Position numbers and translations under genes: made by a program. 64,000 bases of DNA from positions 6,839,888-6,903,887 of the forward strand of contig CM021323.1 in the NCBI GenBank assembly GCA_010645155.1. The letters are read 5' to 3'. The DNA is from Tigriopus japonicus. Taxonomy: Eukaryota > Arthropoda > Copepoda > Harpacticoida > Harpacticidae. Each line of letters starts with the position of its first letter. Within the stretch, counting starts at the first letter, position 1. Shown one piece after another: positions 11,590 through 24,389 of this stretch. The notes below the pieces were generated by a model, which worked only from the letters and a program-made list of their open reading frames with translations, had not been told where the DNA came from and made no database searches.

Positions 11590-11820
11590 TCATGCACTTT
11601 CATAGCCTGTTATGTCATAATGGGCCTGTCCAGTCAAGATTGGTGTTGGTTGGCAACGCAGACCATCTTCCTCCAGCTCCTCCAGGAACTTCCAGCCGCA
11701 CCCCAATTCATGAACGAACATATGCTGCTGGTAATGATGTCGACCAACGTGATTGCTGGCTTCATTCACGTACTGCAGATTATGAGGGTAACGTTGGTGA
11801 TAAGGGAACGATTTTGCCAT
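11590..11820 (-). CDS. Unrecognised small open frame, doubtful
   Basis: The 76-codon frame begins MAKSFPYHQRYPHNLQYV and ends with a TGA. Composition is balanced, with an acidic stretch (FLEELEEDG) and two Cys residues, and it looks more protein-like than its surroundings. No signal peptide, TATA box at the family spacing or domain was recognised, and plus-strand frames overlap it. It may be an isolated exon, a fragment of a decayed element, or chance. Confidence 0.2.
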   Translation of the reverse strand: MAKSFPYHQRYPHNLQYVNEASNHVGRHHYQQHMFVHELGCGWKFLEELEEDGLRCQPTPILTGQAHYDITGYESA

Positions 11821-12689
11821 TGACTGCCGCTAGCCACGGGTTTTAGAGATGGCTGACATTTAAAAGAAGAGAAAAAAGATTGGATTCCCTCCCTCCCTTG
11901 TGCTTGACTGTAAGCGACGGGGGAGTTGTGGGATGAACTGGGAATACCTAAAGGTGGAAATGCGAAATTGATTAAACTCGTAGTTTTTGGAACCAAGGAA
12001 ATTTGGCAATTATTGAAGCTTTAATCATGATAGAATAAATACACAAGTCTAATGTGAAGAGGGATATCACTCGAAAGCGAAGAATCGATGCTCGAATATT
12101 ACAGAGCTATGCATGAACCCTTGTATCCAGGATGGATTTGTAATATGCACATCAGGGCCAATCATTGTACTAAATTATTAGTTTTTTTGGAGGAAACACA
12201 TTGATCTGTCTTTCTGATTGGATTAAACAATATTTTGAAAGTGATCCTGGCTTGAGTCATTCTTTGACAACATTGCTTTCCTTGATTTCAGTTCAGGAAG
12301 GGTCTTGTTTTTTCGGGTTTCGTTTTGATCTAAGAAATGTTTTCCTTTTCAACACATCTTTTACTTCAACAAAAACATTTGCTTGCAGGAACTGAAAGTG
12401 ACATTTTCACGTGCTTTCCTAGTTTTTTGCTATGCTTTTTTTATTTGTTCCTCCGATTTTCGAAGCTCCTGATTTTATTCAAAATAATGGGCCAGTTTCA
12501 AATTTCATGATGTTTTACATGAGTGGTTCCTATACAAATACAAAACAAATACATTATCAGAGTCAAAGCTAGTCAAAGCTAGTCAATTGTAGTATAAGAG
12601 TACAATCATTAAGCACACAATCTAGTGGTTTTTAGGTGACAGCAGCTACTCCCCAATTCTATATGATGCATGGATTTGTATGATCATTA

Positions 12690-12850
12690 GGGGTGCACTT
12701 TTCACGCAAATGCACTTTTTGTCGTTTATTGCATGATTTGCACTTTTTGCCCCTTTTACATATTTTTGCACTTGAGACGAAAAATGCCAAAAGTTGCTGT
12801 TTGTTGCGAAAAACTCGAAAAGTTGCATTTTTGGTGCAAGTTGCATTTAA
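12690..12850. repeat. Dispersed AT-rich repeat copy
   Basis: This stretch (words such as TGCCAAAAGTTGCTGTTTGT and GGTGCAAGTTGCATTT) resembles 58090-58230, which carries TGCCAAAAGTTGTTATTTGT and GGTGCAAGTTACATTTTG in the same order. The family is not identified. Confidence 0.6.
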
Positions 12851-15800
12851 CAACTCCATCCGAGCCTTATTAATCAGAAATAAAGCCAAAAGGTCAGGCA
12901 TAAAATGATTATGTGTAAGAAATATTTTTTGTACCAATATTTAACGAATCGGTTTTAATGTACATGATTTTCCAGCCCACATGAGGTAAAACATTCGACT
13001 TCTTGAAATACAAATATCCACCAAAGTCATTCTTTTTTATAATCCGTTGTTTCCATGGCTTGAGGTTTGTCCGATCATATGTTCGGGTAGAGCATTGGTT
13101 GCAATCATGTGGGTTTTCAACTCTCTCGGGCGAGACGGGTAAGCTTTTCCGATGTTTTGGTAACATTTGTATTTTTCCACGACCACTGCATATCAAGTAA
13201 TTAGCTCCCTCTTTTTAGGAGGATGGGACTGGCAATAAAACTAAAATTTGATCTAACCGCCACATCACAGAGTCTAATGTCAATTCCCTAAGGCTTCAAA
13301 ATGACTTTATTTGAAAAAAAATACATACTTTCAACTTCCAATCAAGCTTCACGACCAGCTTGCTCGTATTTGAACTTTACGAACTGATCCTTATTTACCT
13401 TGAAATATTTCAAATATCTTATAAAACTTTTCAAACCATAACTAAATTTGCTCATCGAAGTGATTTCTTGTTTCACGGAACGTTTCACTTAAACCATTAT
13501 AACCTCCAACTCGCAAAGACAAATTCTTTGTTTAATTTATATGGCCCTTCAATGAGGACTAATCGCGTTCAAATTTGTATTATGGATCAAAAAAGATCCG
13601 TTCAACTGGCTCAGAACCAAATCATGATTTGAAATGTCAAAGGCTTACGCCCTTGCCTTTAACCATGAATCAGCTTTTTGACAACATCAATTTATCTTCC
13701 TCATCTGCATCAAGCATCATCGTATTTTTGCGCAAATCAGGCCCAAAGTACAAACAGGTACTCAATTTGCATATTTTTGGTTTAGTTTACACCTGTTTCA
13801 GGTGTCAAACATTGTGCATTAATCGAGATTGCATTTGCATTCTATGAAAGCCCTTTGGTCAAGCGACGATTCCATTTTGCAAGCTATTAAAACCTGTTGC
13901 CGAAAAAGATATCAATATTTCCCCAAGATGTGTTCGTTCTTAATCAGCACATCATTTTTTCCTTCAGCCTTTTCCTCGTGTTGATTTTGTTTCCCACACT
14001 ATGGCAATCAAACAGGCCCTTTGGTCATTTGAGTCCCTCTCAAAAGTAAGAAATCGCGTAACCGCCTGACATTTCGAGTCGTTCTGCGGACAGAGATTGG
14101 GGTAATGAATCACTTTCAGAATGTGTTGCTCATTGCCATCCAGTGAGTCTATGGCAACACTTCAATATACTGCACGAGAACTGAGAAGGCCTGACCTTTA
14201 GGATTTGGGTACGAGGAGCAGATAACAAGATTTGGAAGATCGACACTGAGAGTCGTTACAAGAAGAAGAGTTTCAAATGGCTTTGAATCTCTAACATGAA
14301 AATGGTATCATCTGCTGTTTTTGATTGCATAATACCAAGCATCTCAGGCGAAAATTGAATAATCAGGCAAGGTGACTTGAACGGATTTTTGATAATCAGG
14401 GTCACCGTTCTCAATGGGGAAATCCCAGATCAGTGAATGCTTGAAGGCATATTCTTGGGTATCTGAAAGGATCGTGATTGTGTAAGTGAAAATGGCTTGG
14501 ACAATGGTCAATGGATCATACTATGGGTTGATGGTTTGTACTATGAGTTCTATTACCGGACCAAACTGGATAAGAGAACAAGGAACTCAAATCAGAGGGA
14601 AAGCTAATGACTTGGACAAAAGTGTCTAATAAAAGCGTACTTTTTTACGTAAGGCTTTGATCAAGTGTGTAATTCAATTGTTGTTCTCGAACGAATTTTG
14701 TGAGGATTCTCGCGTTATGTCGAGTCATCACTCATCAACACTAAAATGGTTGAAACGTGTGAAGGAGAGCAAATTTGGGACTTATCTCGATAGAGTTCAA
14801 TCACCAGCCCGGTTGAATCCGTACCAATGGTACCTCAAGCGGCAATGTGACCATATGATAAGTACGTTAGTACCATCAATAGTAGTGGTTTGTCTTCACA
14901 GTTATTGAACTCATGAGAAGCAAACGACATTTAAGAATCGCTCATTCAGAACTTTGTGGCGAGTGTTACTAAGAAAGGAGGGGGGGGAAGTATTGGACAT
15001 GAAACTGTATTTCTTGGTTTTGATATTGTAAGCATTTGTAATGTCAATTTGTGTGTTTTAATAACTATTTTTTAAAAACTAAATTTTTGAGTCATTGTCG
15101 GATTTTGTTGTAATAAAAGTAATTAAGTTTCAAGGTTATATAAAGGTGAGGTAAACTCCTCTGGTAGTTTCCTTGTATTTTTTATCGTTTCTTGAGCCAA
15201 TTTTCTTGAGTCTCGATATAAGAAAAATCTCGATATAAGCAATATTTTGCCGCTGACAGAAAAGTTTCTTAAAATGAGATTCGACTGTACTGCTTAACTA
15301 GACCGACGTTTTTTTGGTTTTGTAGACAAATTAACCAAGGCTTTAAAATCTGTTAACAGATGTAGGCAAAACAAAGAGCAAAGTCTGTTTTGATTTCAGA
15401 ACCATCCTCATCTAAACATTTGCCAAATTGAGATTTAGATCTTAGAATTGATTTCTCTTCATATTTCGAACCCATTGAAGTTTATCTGCAATATAGTTGT
15501 GTTTAAGATTAAAATATCGTAAGTTCATACCAACAAATTCTTCCAACACACCATGTTTTTCTATCACAAGATGGCGTAGATTATCACTTTTTCTCGGAGT
15601 TGGGCAAAAACTTGAAAAATGTAATTGATTACAATGATGGTCAACTCTTTACCCTAGCATTGATTTCCCTTTGTAGATTTCCGCCAGTTGAAATACAACA
15701 AAGGAAACTTCCCTAGCAGTAATCTTCCCCAGGGTAATTTTTCCTAGACAACTTCGTCATGTTAAACTCCCCAACAGTGCAAACTACGCCATGGTCAACT

Positions 15801-16780
15801 CATTTTCTCATGGCGGAGTTTCCCGTGGCGGAATTTCCTGTGGCGGAGATCACGTGGTGGAAATCTACAGGGGAAGCTCATTACTAAGGGAGTTGTATGG
15901 GAATTGATTACAATTACATCATCCGAAAATGTAATTGACTTGAATTACATTCATTTACCGGGTGATTCATAAGAACCGGAACAGGAAACCAAATCCAGAA
16001 CTCGGAAATGGCTGATCTCAGAAAAATGTGTACAGCTCAAGAAGACGCGGCAGATAATATTCTCAAGGAATATGTGCTTTATTCCCTTTATGTCGCCTTA
16101 TTTTCTGGTTTCAGCCAAATTTTGGGAGGAAGAAAAAAATCGGAGTCACGAACGCTCTATTCTCAAAAATCGCTTCAATTTTCAACTAAGGGAAACTTGC
16201 TTTTCCTGAATATTCAACCCAAGTTTTTTGCCAATCATATGCAATTAAGGTGAGGTTCTTTATGGTTTTAATCCAAAGTTATGGAATGCATAATTAGTTC
16301 TTCAATTTCTTTTGAAACACATGTTAAATGACAATCTCTTGAAATCAAAATCATAGTCGAAAATGCGTAACATTATGCGGTTCACTCACAGGCTTTTGCT
16401 CATTGTTCGTCAAACAAGGAATGAATTTTTAACAAAAAGGCAAAAATAATAAAGAGGTTTGTTGTTTTAACCATTTTCGGGTTAAAAATCAGAGCATAGT
16501 AAAGCCTCTTGAAAAAGGCTCTGCGGAAGGATAATAATCAAGAAAAAAACATTGCACGTATTTTTGAAAAGTCTTTTGAAACTGATTTCTGTGCAAACGT
16601 TGGCGCCTTGGAGATCTTAAGATCAGATTAGTTAAGACTTCAGAAGTGGAGAAAGAAACTTCATCGAGAAGTGGGATTGTAAGACTTTTTTCAATTAATA
16701 CCTAGGATGATAAAAGTGTGTACAAACCTGAACAAAGTGATTTCTTAGACAGCCACACTTGTTTCATAGTTAAGAATGCT

Positions 16781-16786
16781 TTTATT
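16781..16786 (-). terminator. Polyadenylation signal AATAAA of the 16.9-kb gene
   Basis: TTTATT on the plus strand, about 70 bases past the stop codon. The sequence around it is nearly identical at 25231-25236 beside the paralogue. Confidence 0.7.
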
Positions 16787-16855
16787 TGTTGAATATTGAG
16801 CATTTGCATCATAGGCGATATTATCAATTTGTAATTCTTAAGAGGTCCAAAGTTG

Positions 16856-17597
16856 TTAACGGCCGAATCCATAACCACGACTGCCCCCATAATAACCACC
16901 ATGATGACCACCAAATCCACCGCCAAATCCACTGCCAAATCCACCGCCAAATCCACTGCCAAATCCACCGCCAAATCCACTGCCAAATCCACCACGATAT
17001 CCACCGTGACCACCATATCCGCCACCATATCCTCGGCCGAAGCCGCTGAAATGTGGCTCAGCCTCAGCTTCTCGTTTGCCAATATAATGTGCACCGGAAT
17101 AAGCAATAGGCGTGTCCAAAGCAAAGTTGTAGGTATTGTATGGTGCGTCAACGTAGTAAGCAACTGGGGACGCCGTATGAACTGGGACAACGTAGTTATT
17201 GTCGTAAAAGTAGGTGGCCTCAGCGTCAGCCCCGGCTTCAGGTAAGGCCACTGCGGCAGCCTCGGGTTCCGAATCGGCAGATCGCTTGTGATAACCATGT
17301 CCATGGTAACCACCATGACCGTGATGTCCACCATAACCACGATGTCCCCCGTAGTGGTGTCCATGGTGATGCCCACCGTGATATCCACCGCTGTACCCGA
17401 AACCACCATGACGTCTACCAATACCACCTAATAGCAATCCCAGGATAGGTTCAGCATTTGCATCGGGCTCAGCCATACAGGAGGCCACGGCAAGAATTGC
17501 AATAGTCTGGATGAGAAAAAAGATTCAGACATGAATTGATCTATCATATCTTAATGGTCAGATGAGGGACTCTGTCACTTACCAAAAATGTGTTCAT
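16856..17597 (-). CDS. Secreted Gly/His-rich multi-peptide precursor (H-type, copy 1)
   Basis: Exons 17583-17597 (MNTFL) and 16856-17506, with a 76-base intron; 221 residues. A signal peptide (ending SCMA) and EPDANAEP spacer lead into a Gly/His-rich domain with clustered HGGHHHGH-type motifs. HKR and the SA-DS-EP-EA spacer follow, then a core starting TYFYDNNY and ending YIGKR, then EAEAEP and a Gly/Phe-rich tail. The tail holds an in-frame minisatellite of 24-base units (16915-16990, GFGSGFGG repeats) shared by no paralogue. The His-rich segment could bind metal, but this is inferred. Its closest relative is at 25.3 kb, where coding sequence and flanks were duplicated together. Confidence 0.85.
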
Positions 17598-17653
17598 GTT
17601 GATTTCACTGCTAGTCGATGACTGAATGTGAGGAGTCTAAATCTTGGAGAGGG

Positions 17654-17661
17654 TTTATATA
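17654..17661 (-). promoter_or_regulatory. TATA box of the 16.9-kb gene
   Basis: TATATAAA on the minus strand, 57 bases before the start codon. A motif conserved among paralogues (CAGTC.TCGACT) lies between it and the ATG. Confidence 0.75.
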
Positions 17662-18706
17662 CAACCTAAGAAATCTGTATCAAAGTGGTAGCGAGAAAAT
17701 AGGTGCACGGTTCTTTCCCGCTCAGGGTTTTTCCGAACTCGTTGACCCCGTAAAATTCCTTAGCATTGCTCTCCAATCCTAAATAAACGTACTATCCGTC
17801 TTCCATCTGAGGGTACGAAGTGCGTGCGCAAGGCAAACGGAGCTAACACATATCTCGATGTACTTTCTGCTTTGGTTACCACGCTCATTGAGGTATTTCT
17901 GGTACATGTGCATCTCAACCAAGATTGCACGCTAGAAGCTTCTTTTGGTGGCGCATGACACGAGTTCGCTATAAATTGGAACAAACTGGATGGGGAGAAA
18001 ATATCTTGAACTCAGGGGTAAAACCTTCGATCAAAAACATTTGAGATAAAGTCAACCGATATGATATTGTTTCATTTAGCGTTAACCACGTATTTGTTAA
18101 TCTCTGAACAACAAATAATGTTGCGAAATGCAAAATGCATAAATAATGCAACGTTTCATGCTTGTGATCGAATCATTAATTTTGCAATCATTCGCAACAA
18201 CCAAGGCTTTAGCCATCCTTAAAACAAGGAACAGATTACAGCTCTTGTTCCTTCCTGTAAAATGAGGAACGAGTTACCTCTGAATTCCTTTTGGAAAAAA
18301 GGAATGGCATTATAGAGTACAAATTACTTTTTTCAAAATAAGCCTTAATTCTAAGGATGATTAAAGGTGTTCTTTTAAACATCTCAATCACAATAACTTA
18401 GTTTAAGTTAAAAGACTTCCTCGTTGATGGATGTTTTTTGTGATCAGTTTTTACGTTCAAGATGTTCAAGAGTTCATTTCAGTCTTCAAAAGAAAATAGG
18501 TGGCCGTTTTTGGACGTTTTTGCACTTTTCGTGATTTTTTGCTCATTTCTTGTTTTTTTTGGCCAGAAATCTCAAAATAGTGAACAAATATTTTACCAAA
18601 CTCTGTGATATATTTTTGTAAACAACTCCAGCATGGCTAGTAAAACCTTATCATATTATTGATCCAAAGATTGTTCCAAACATTGAAATTGGACTTCACT
18701 CAGGTT
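17662..18706. other. Duplicated promoter flank, then gene-free spacer
   Basis: From 17662 to about 18005 the sequence closely matches the flank of the paralogous gene at 26094-26430, with small indels. It belongs to a segmental duplication of about 1.25 kb. 18006-18706 is AT-rich with nothing recognised. Confidence 0.6.
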
Positions 18707-18855
18707 TTTTTTGTTGCGGATTTTTTACTACCGCTACAAGGAATGCGATTCCCTGTAAATTGAAGGATTTCTCCCGACAACTTCAATTCGATCCCCAACA
18801 GGATTCGAACCTACGCCGTCTGGGGAAGCACTTACACTCGGCACTTTTAAGACCA
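18707..18855 (-). mobile_element. Truncated tRNA-Leu-like SINE copy
   Basis: This copy carries the same tail (GCGGATTTTTTACTACCGCT on the plus strand) and B-box region as 6991-7235. It ends within the tRNA-like head at GGCACTTTTAAGA. Confidence 0.75.
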
Positions 18856-18879
18856 CTGCAATTTTCTGTATGTTGTTGA

Positions 18880-19215
18880 ACTGGAAACAGGTTCTAAAGA
18901 CAACTTAAATGTTAGATATTTAGAAGCCGAACTAAATCCCAATTACAACAAAACACATATAAATAGAAGAAGATCTAACTATAGAGAAAATACTTATGTT
19001 CCCAATTCAATGATCAGTTCTTGAATCGTTGCCCTCATTTCAAGTTATCTACGAGTTTTTTCAAGATTCTAGCATCCAACACTCGATTGTTCAGAAATCG
19101 CATTCCGAGTTCTTCTAGTTTCTGTGAAAAATAGTGAATGACAAGGGAATTGCAGACTTTCAATTTCTTTAATTTCGAAAGAACTTGATAGTTTTTTTCG
19201 CATCTATAGTAACTG
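18880..19215. repeat. Duplicated downstream flank shared with 30705-31050
   Basis: Words such as AACAGGTTC(T/C)AAAG and ATATTTAGAAGCCGAA occur in the same order at both sites. Each lies just beyond the 3' end of a family gene (19.3 kb) or pseudogene (31.2 kb). The pseudogene therefore arose from a duplication that included flanking DNA. Confidence 0.65.
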
Positions 19216-19238
19216 AAATAATTTTGTTCCGGGTAACC

Positions 19239-19244
19239 TTTATT
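19239..19244 (-). terminator. Polyadenylation signal of the 19.3-kb gene
   Basis: AATAAA on the minus strand, about 20 bases past the stop codon, giving a very short 3' untranslated region. Confidence 0.6.
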
Positions 19245-19264
19245 CGGAATAAAAACTCGGAAAG

Positions 19265-19779
19265 CTAGTGATATCGCCGGTTGCCCTGATCACCGTTCCC
19301 GCTCGTATAGCCATAAGCATAAGGGCTAAAGTAGGCCGCAGCCTCGGGCTTGCCAAGGACATGGCCGGGTGTGAACGCTCGCGGAGCGGGATAGCCATAA
19401 GTGGCGGCAGGGGGCGCAACGGCGTAAGCAGCTCCGTGAAGGTAACCGGGATCAATCTCAGCATCGGCTTTAGGGGCGGCCCCACCATCAGCAGATCGCT
19501 TGCTTCTGTATCTCCCGTACCCACCACGGTTCAATCCACCAAATCCACCACGGTTGTATCCACCATATCCACCATATCCACCGTATCCACCAAAACGATA
19601 CACGGGCTCTGGATTAGCCTCAGGCTCGGCCATACAAGCCACAGCTAGAGCTACTGCGATCTGAAGAGAATTTCGAAGTTACCATAGATGCTGCCAAGAC
19701 AACCGAGGAAAAGCAAAGGTTCCGCTGAGATAAAATAATCTGGCACCTCTTTTAAGACACTTACCAGGAGCTTATACAT
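19265..19779 (-). CDS. Secreted Gly/Tyr-rich precursor with altered second processing site
   Basis: Exons 19765-19779 (MYKLL, identical to the 9.5-kb gene) and 19265-19660, with a 104-base intron; 136 residues, the shortest member. The signal peptide ends ACMA, followed by EPEANPEP and a Gly-Gly-Tyr repeat domain ending SKR. The dipeptide spacer is degraded (SA-DG-GA-AP-KA-DA-EI-DP), and a short core begins GYLHGAAY. The second site reads LGKPEAAA, so the Lys-Arg pair is lost and only one dibasic cut is predicted. The C-terminal part is also shortened. It is probably diverging under relaxed constraint, although the frame, splice sites, TATA box and signal peptide remain intact. Confidence 0.8.
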
Positions 19780-19835
19780 CTTAGTTATCACTGGAAATCG
19801 AAGGATCAGTGTGAAGAATCATTTCCAAATTCTGA

Positions 19836-19843
19836 CTTTTATA
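19836..19843 (-). promoter_or_regulatory. TATA box of the 19.3-kb gene
   Basis: TATAAAAG on the minus strand, 57 bases before the start codon. Confidence 0.75.
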
Positions 19844-22530
19844 CAGCTTTCCGAGCGTCATGTGTAATAAAAGATGTTATGGCGTGTTTGTTTTCCCGTT
19901 TGCATCGCATTGGCCCTCGAAAAATTGTCACCTAACCTCAAACCGTCAACGAAACGCCGCTTCTATTTTAAGATAAAATATGTATACTAAAAAGGTGGAC
20001 AAGTGTCGCATATTTGCTTTTGAAATTGAGGTGCAATATAAGCACCCACCTCCATTTTGTTTGTTTTATTAATCTTGCTACCTCTGCAATTGAGCTGTCT
20101 TTAGCACGTTGGGCGCCGGTTGGTTTTAAGACAGATGTTGTTAGCAATGCAAGCCACTAGATTCACACAACTTCTTTGTTAGTCCTCTACTTGTACACAA
20201 AATATCAAATTCCTGTACGACTCATTTTCTTACATTTTTTCTATCATATTTTGCTAATGATCAAATAATTTTGAACCCTGAAATATTCCAGGCCTGCCAA
20301 ATCGATCTTACTTCTAACCAATATTTCAGTATTTTTTGGGCGGAAAAAAACAAGCCCTTTTGAGCACTTTATTATGAACCATAAATTTCCAAATGACTTT
20401 TTCATTGCTGAAGCATTGAAATGGCATTTTTTTTATTTTCTGACACTGACCTAACTTTTGAACTCTGATCGATACAAATTGGCAACCCTCAATTGGACAA
20501 ATAAGCTGGAGTCTAACATTTGAAAATGGGCACATGCCAATGCCAAGCGTTTTTAACACTCGAGGATAAAAAATGCCGATTTTAGCATAGAGAGCATGTC
20601 ATACACGTGTCGACGTAATACTACAAAAGGTCTTGTACCAAATGACGGGAAAAGTAGGAACAAAAAGTGTTTTATCGCCCAATAGACGATTAATGAGTTT
20701 ATTGTCCATAAAAGAAAATTTTTGCAAATTGAAACTGAAAATAGTCGGGATTGGCTTGAATTGGGTTGATTGCTGGCTCTTGGTGAATATATTGACGAAC
20801 TTGTTGACCACACATTGTTACTTGGATAGTCAGCAATGGCTTTCGAACTGTAGAAAGGAAGGGCTCGATCATCGGCCAACTTCCTCACATCAATATAAGA
20901 TAGTCCACCACTGAAATCGATGGAACATGGACGAAAGGAAGGGTATGAGCTGTTTGAACCCATTTCTTGGCATCCCACGGCTTCCTTTGCATCATCAGGT
21001 CAACAAAACCGTGATGACACATCACTTAAGAGCGTGGTCTGAAGTTTCTCTTTTTAAGTCCTTATAAACTTGGTTTCTGGCCCACCAACAAACTGCCGAT
21101 TGACTCTAAATTGATCACAACAAATGGAATGAGTTAGATCAGTTGTAAGCTTTATTTTGGAGACCATGGACAAGTTTTATTCCTCGAGTTTTGATTGTTT
21201 CTTGATGGCATTGAAGCACTCGTAGAACTGCTTTCTGATGAGAATATAAGCCCTTTTTAACTCCACGGAATCACAAGAGCCACTCACAAAGGCAAAAAGC
21301 CATATTTGGGTATATTTTTACAACATTTTGATGGAAAAATACTCGAGTAAAGCAGACGTCCTCATTTTGTTTTCTAGACCATCATGGCTGACTAAAATTT
21401 CAGTCTGACTACAACGTAACAGATTCAAAACATTTCTGTAGTCCAATACAGAAAGCCGGAGGTAACCTAACCAACAGTGTTCATGATTAAGCAAAACAAA
21501 AAGTGAACACTTACGTAAAACTATGTCTTTATTTCCTAAACTTTTCAGGTTACCAAAAGATCGTTTCATAATTTAGAAATCTTTTGGAAAATTTGAATCT
21601 AGCATAACTAGTCTGCATTTGGCCACCCTAAGACAATTTCTATGTCTTGTTGATTTCGAGAAAGCCTGAAGACATGAGATAAAAAATTAAAAAAGGATGT
21701 CAATTTTGAGTGGTACAGGAATTTGAAAAAAATCCTCCGAACTCTCTGTGATCCAGGTGAATGATTTATCGTAATGACAGTCATTGCTAACAGCCTTCCT
21801 CTTCAAATCTCTTCAATGCTGACGTGTTTAGTCCACCGTGCAACGTGTCAGTGAAACCCTCGCAGAGGGTGCACTTTTTTTTAGTACTGTATATCCAGAA
21901 AGTTTGCCTTGTTCAAAGGAAAGTGAGATATTGTGACCATGGAGCGTAGGGTAAAAATAGGGATTTGATGTTTTTTAGGAAACCAGAGTGGTCGCACACA
22001 ATAAAATTTTCAACGCTATGTGTAGGTCTAAAATCCCAGACGGCAACGGGTCGAATCCCATACACAGACGAGGTATGACTGACATCTTTGGGTGCAGTTT
22101 GAAACACAATCAGTGCTTCCATTTTTCTCTCATGTATTGCAAAAATGGCACTCTTAGACAAGAAACGTCACTCTCCTCAATGCCTACAAACGAGTTTGTG
22201 AGTTGCCCTAGCTCTTTTGTAGATCAAGACTGCTAGAAAGACTTTTGGGGGGGTGGAAGAACAATTTCGCTCAACCCCCCCAAAACAGTGCTTCCACAAG
22301 CTGCTCCAAAGCACTCGTCTAGTTAACGCAGAAACTAGTTTATTGATGGATGCATGGCCTTAACAAGCACAAGCCTAAAGGAGGCAACCACTACGATATT
22401 TGATCAGTTCATAGAAACACTCCACGGAAACGGAAACTAATCGGTTTAGTGCAGAGTCATATCCAAAGATGTCGGGATTACCTCGACTCCGTATAGGATC
22501 AAATTGAAGCTGTCTGGAAATATCCATTAG
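19844..22530. other. Gene-poor spacer
   Basis: AT-rich, with several overlapping open frames on both strands. The longest (20553-20978, minus, 141 codons) is Ser-rich. An overlapping minus frame at 20599-20811 looks like a shifted continuation, a pattern expected of a decayed transposon protein, but no family is recognised. Confidence 0.35.
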
Positions 22531-22779
22531 GGGGGGGGGGAGACGTGGTGTCGTGGACAGCACAATTTCCTTTAGCGAAAGAAGTCCCAGATTCAATCCT
22601 CTTCACTGACATTTGTCAAGACATTTATAGACGTTAATCCACAGCCACAGGCGGAGAACGATTCTTATAACGGACATGAGAATGTCTATTGGAAAAACTG
22701 GATGATCTGATGGCTGACTTCGGTGGCCAGGCGAGGCTGAACCATCCGATCCTAGCAAACACAATCGAAAAACAAAACA
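22531..22779 (+). mobile_element. tRNA-derived SINE, copy A
   Basis: It begins with a G-run and a tRNA-like head (GGAGACGTGGTGTCGTGG, then the B-box-like AGATTCAATCC). A unique body follows (CAGGCGGAGAACGATTCT, TGGCTGACTTCGGTGGCC) and it ends near CTAGCAAACACAATCGAAAA. The copy at 31982-32228 has the same order on the opposite strand and is less decayed. Confidence 0.8.
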
Positions 22780-23854
22780 AAGTTAAAATCAGAGGCCAAT
22801 GTTGAAGTATTCAAATTACCTTTTAGATATCAAGAAAATGATGAAAAATATGTCAAGATCCTTGTCTAAAGTCAGCCCTGCTTTCTTTTTGGAACATTTT
22901 GAGTTACAGAAATCCAGAAGCTATTTTGGACCCTTTAATTGAAGCGCAAGCTCGGTAGTCGAGACAGTTGAGTCGAAAAAACGAGCTTTTTTAAATGTGT
23001 TGCTTTCAATGAGTTTTACCTGATAAGACGGTCTGTCGGAATTCAGTTGTGGTTAGTGACGGATTGAAAGGCTCTTAACCAAAATGAACGTCTCGGCCGA
23101 AAGTGGGCTTAACTGAAACCGAAACCGAAAAGAGCTGGAAACACAACTATATACAAGGAAACTTTGCATTGCTTGTTCCGATTTTTTGGCAACGGGAAAT
23201 GTGAAGTGTGATGACTTTATCACATCAGAATCAAGTTTGCTCGAACCCAGGTCTAAAATCTTTCCTGACCATCACCATGTGGCTCCAATAACCCTCAGCT
23301 AAAGTTACTGGATTGGTAATTAGGGGTAAATTTATATTGCTACATTTTTGTTGGAAGCAGCAATTTTAGAACCAAAGTTGCAAAAACGTTGACAATATTT
23401 TAGCTGGACGATGTCTTTTTCTCACAAAAAAAAAAATCGCCATTTCATGCCAAGATATGCTTCATTTCGTCTACAGAAAAATCTATATCAAATCTGTTCA
23501 AATTACTTTCGGCAATTTCATGTAAAATTTTAGCCATAAATATGTCTTTGGCAGAATTTATAAATTTTTGTTGTTGTAAATCCCAGTCTTTTGTACAAAA
23601 AATCTCTTACTTCGGCATTAACTCAATATCTTGCGAAATCTATAACAGACGCAATTGGACGGTATATGTTCGAAATTTGTCGATGAGCAAGATTTCGTAA
23701 GGCTGTGTAAAAGGGTTCACGAAGTACTAATTGACTAGGTCCATCTATAGACCTTCAGTTTCTTAAAGGGCTTGATTGGAGAATGCATTTTTTTGAAGAG
23801 TCTAAACTCAAAGTTTACTGTACTAAAGGAATTAATCATACATGAACGTCTAGC
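22780..23854. other. Spacer without recognised gene
   Basis: AT-rich. No open frame longer than 60 codons and no repeat was recognised. Confidence 0.4.
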
Positions 23855-23859
23855 CTAAG

Positions 23860-24010
23860 GAATAGAAAAAACACTAGAGAACTGATCTCCAACCATATTG
23901 CTTGTAACTACATTATCATTGATGGCTTTACTGCTAAACTCAAAAGGTCCAACAGGATGCTTCATTTTAATGTTGTAAATAGTAATCAAGTACAAGTTCT
24001 TTCCTCTGTT
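23860..24010 (-). mobile_element. LINE fragment (segment before the RT domain)
   Basis: On the minus strand it encodes KMKHPVGPFEF followed by NMVGDQFSSVFS. The same two motifs occur at 41100-41230 (KMKHLVGPFEV and NMLGDQFSSVFS). It is a short dead piece of the same family. Confidence 0.75.
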
Positions 24011-24389
24011 CCAAATAATATTGATAAGACATTTTAGGATTGTTTTTCTGCGCTCTGAGCAAAGCATAAAAATGTCTGCAGGTGCCCCTTCTTTATAAAA
24101 ATAAACATTTTTATGACGAGATTTATGTCCCATTCAAGCCTAAAATGTTTTCCTAATCAACAATATGTTCAAGGGGGGTCCCATTCTGTCAAAACAATTT
24201 TATTGGTAGACAAAATATGAAATAAACGTGAAATCAATGATGGCATCTGTTTCTTTTGCTATTACGGGGGATCCATTCCTTTGAAGCGGTGTTGAAAAAT
24301 CAAGAAACAATATTTTTCCCTAAGAACGTGAAGAAAAACATTTTGTAATGCAGAAATGATCTGCATCCATCAATTAGTTTAATGAATTT

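Larger units (their letters stand above)
10219..16780. other. Long gene-poor interval
   Basis: About 6.5 kb without a gene I can support. It contains scattered low-complexity open frames; one with more protein-like composition is listed separately at 11590-11820. Near 15660-15890 there is an imperfect inverted arrangement of GGCGGA/TTCCGCC words. Near 15215-15300 CTCGATATAAG repeats occur beside GATTCGACTGTACTG, reminiscent of a pogo/Tigger end but without a partner. The frame 14657-14908 on the plus strand is not recognised. Confidence 0.4.

Noticed and set aside
15215..15300. pogo/Tigger-type transposon end (CTCGATATAAG words and GATTCGACTGTACTG)
   Set aside because: Only one end is visible. 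No opposite terminal repeat or TA target duplication was found, so no element was called.
16702..17427. 241-codon minus frame (Val/Asp/Met-rich) over the 16.9-kb gene
   Set aside because: Shifted-frame reading of GGT/CAT-rich repeats. The true frame has a signal peptide, spliced first exon and family homology.
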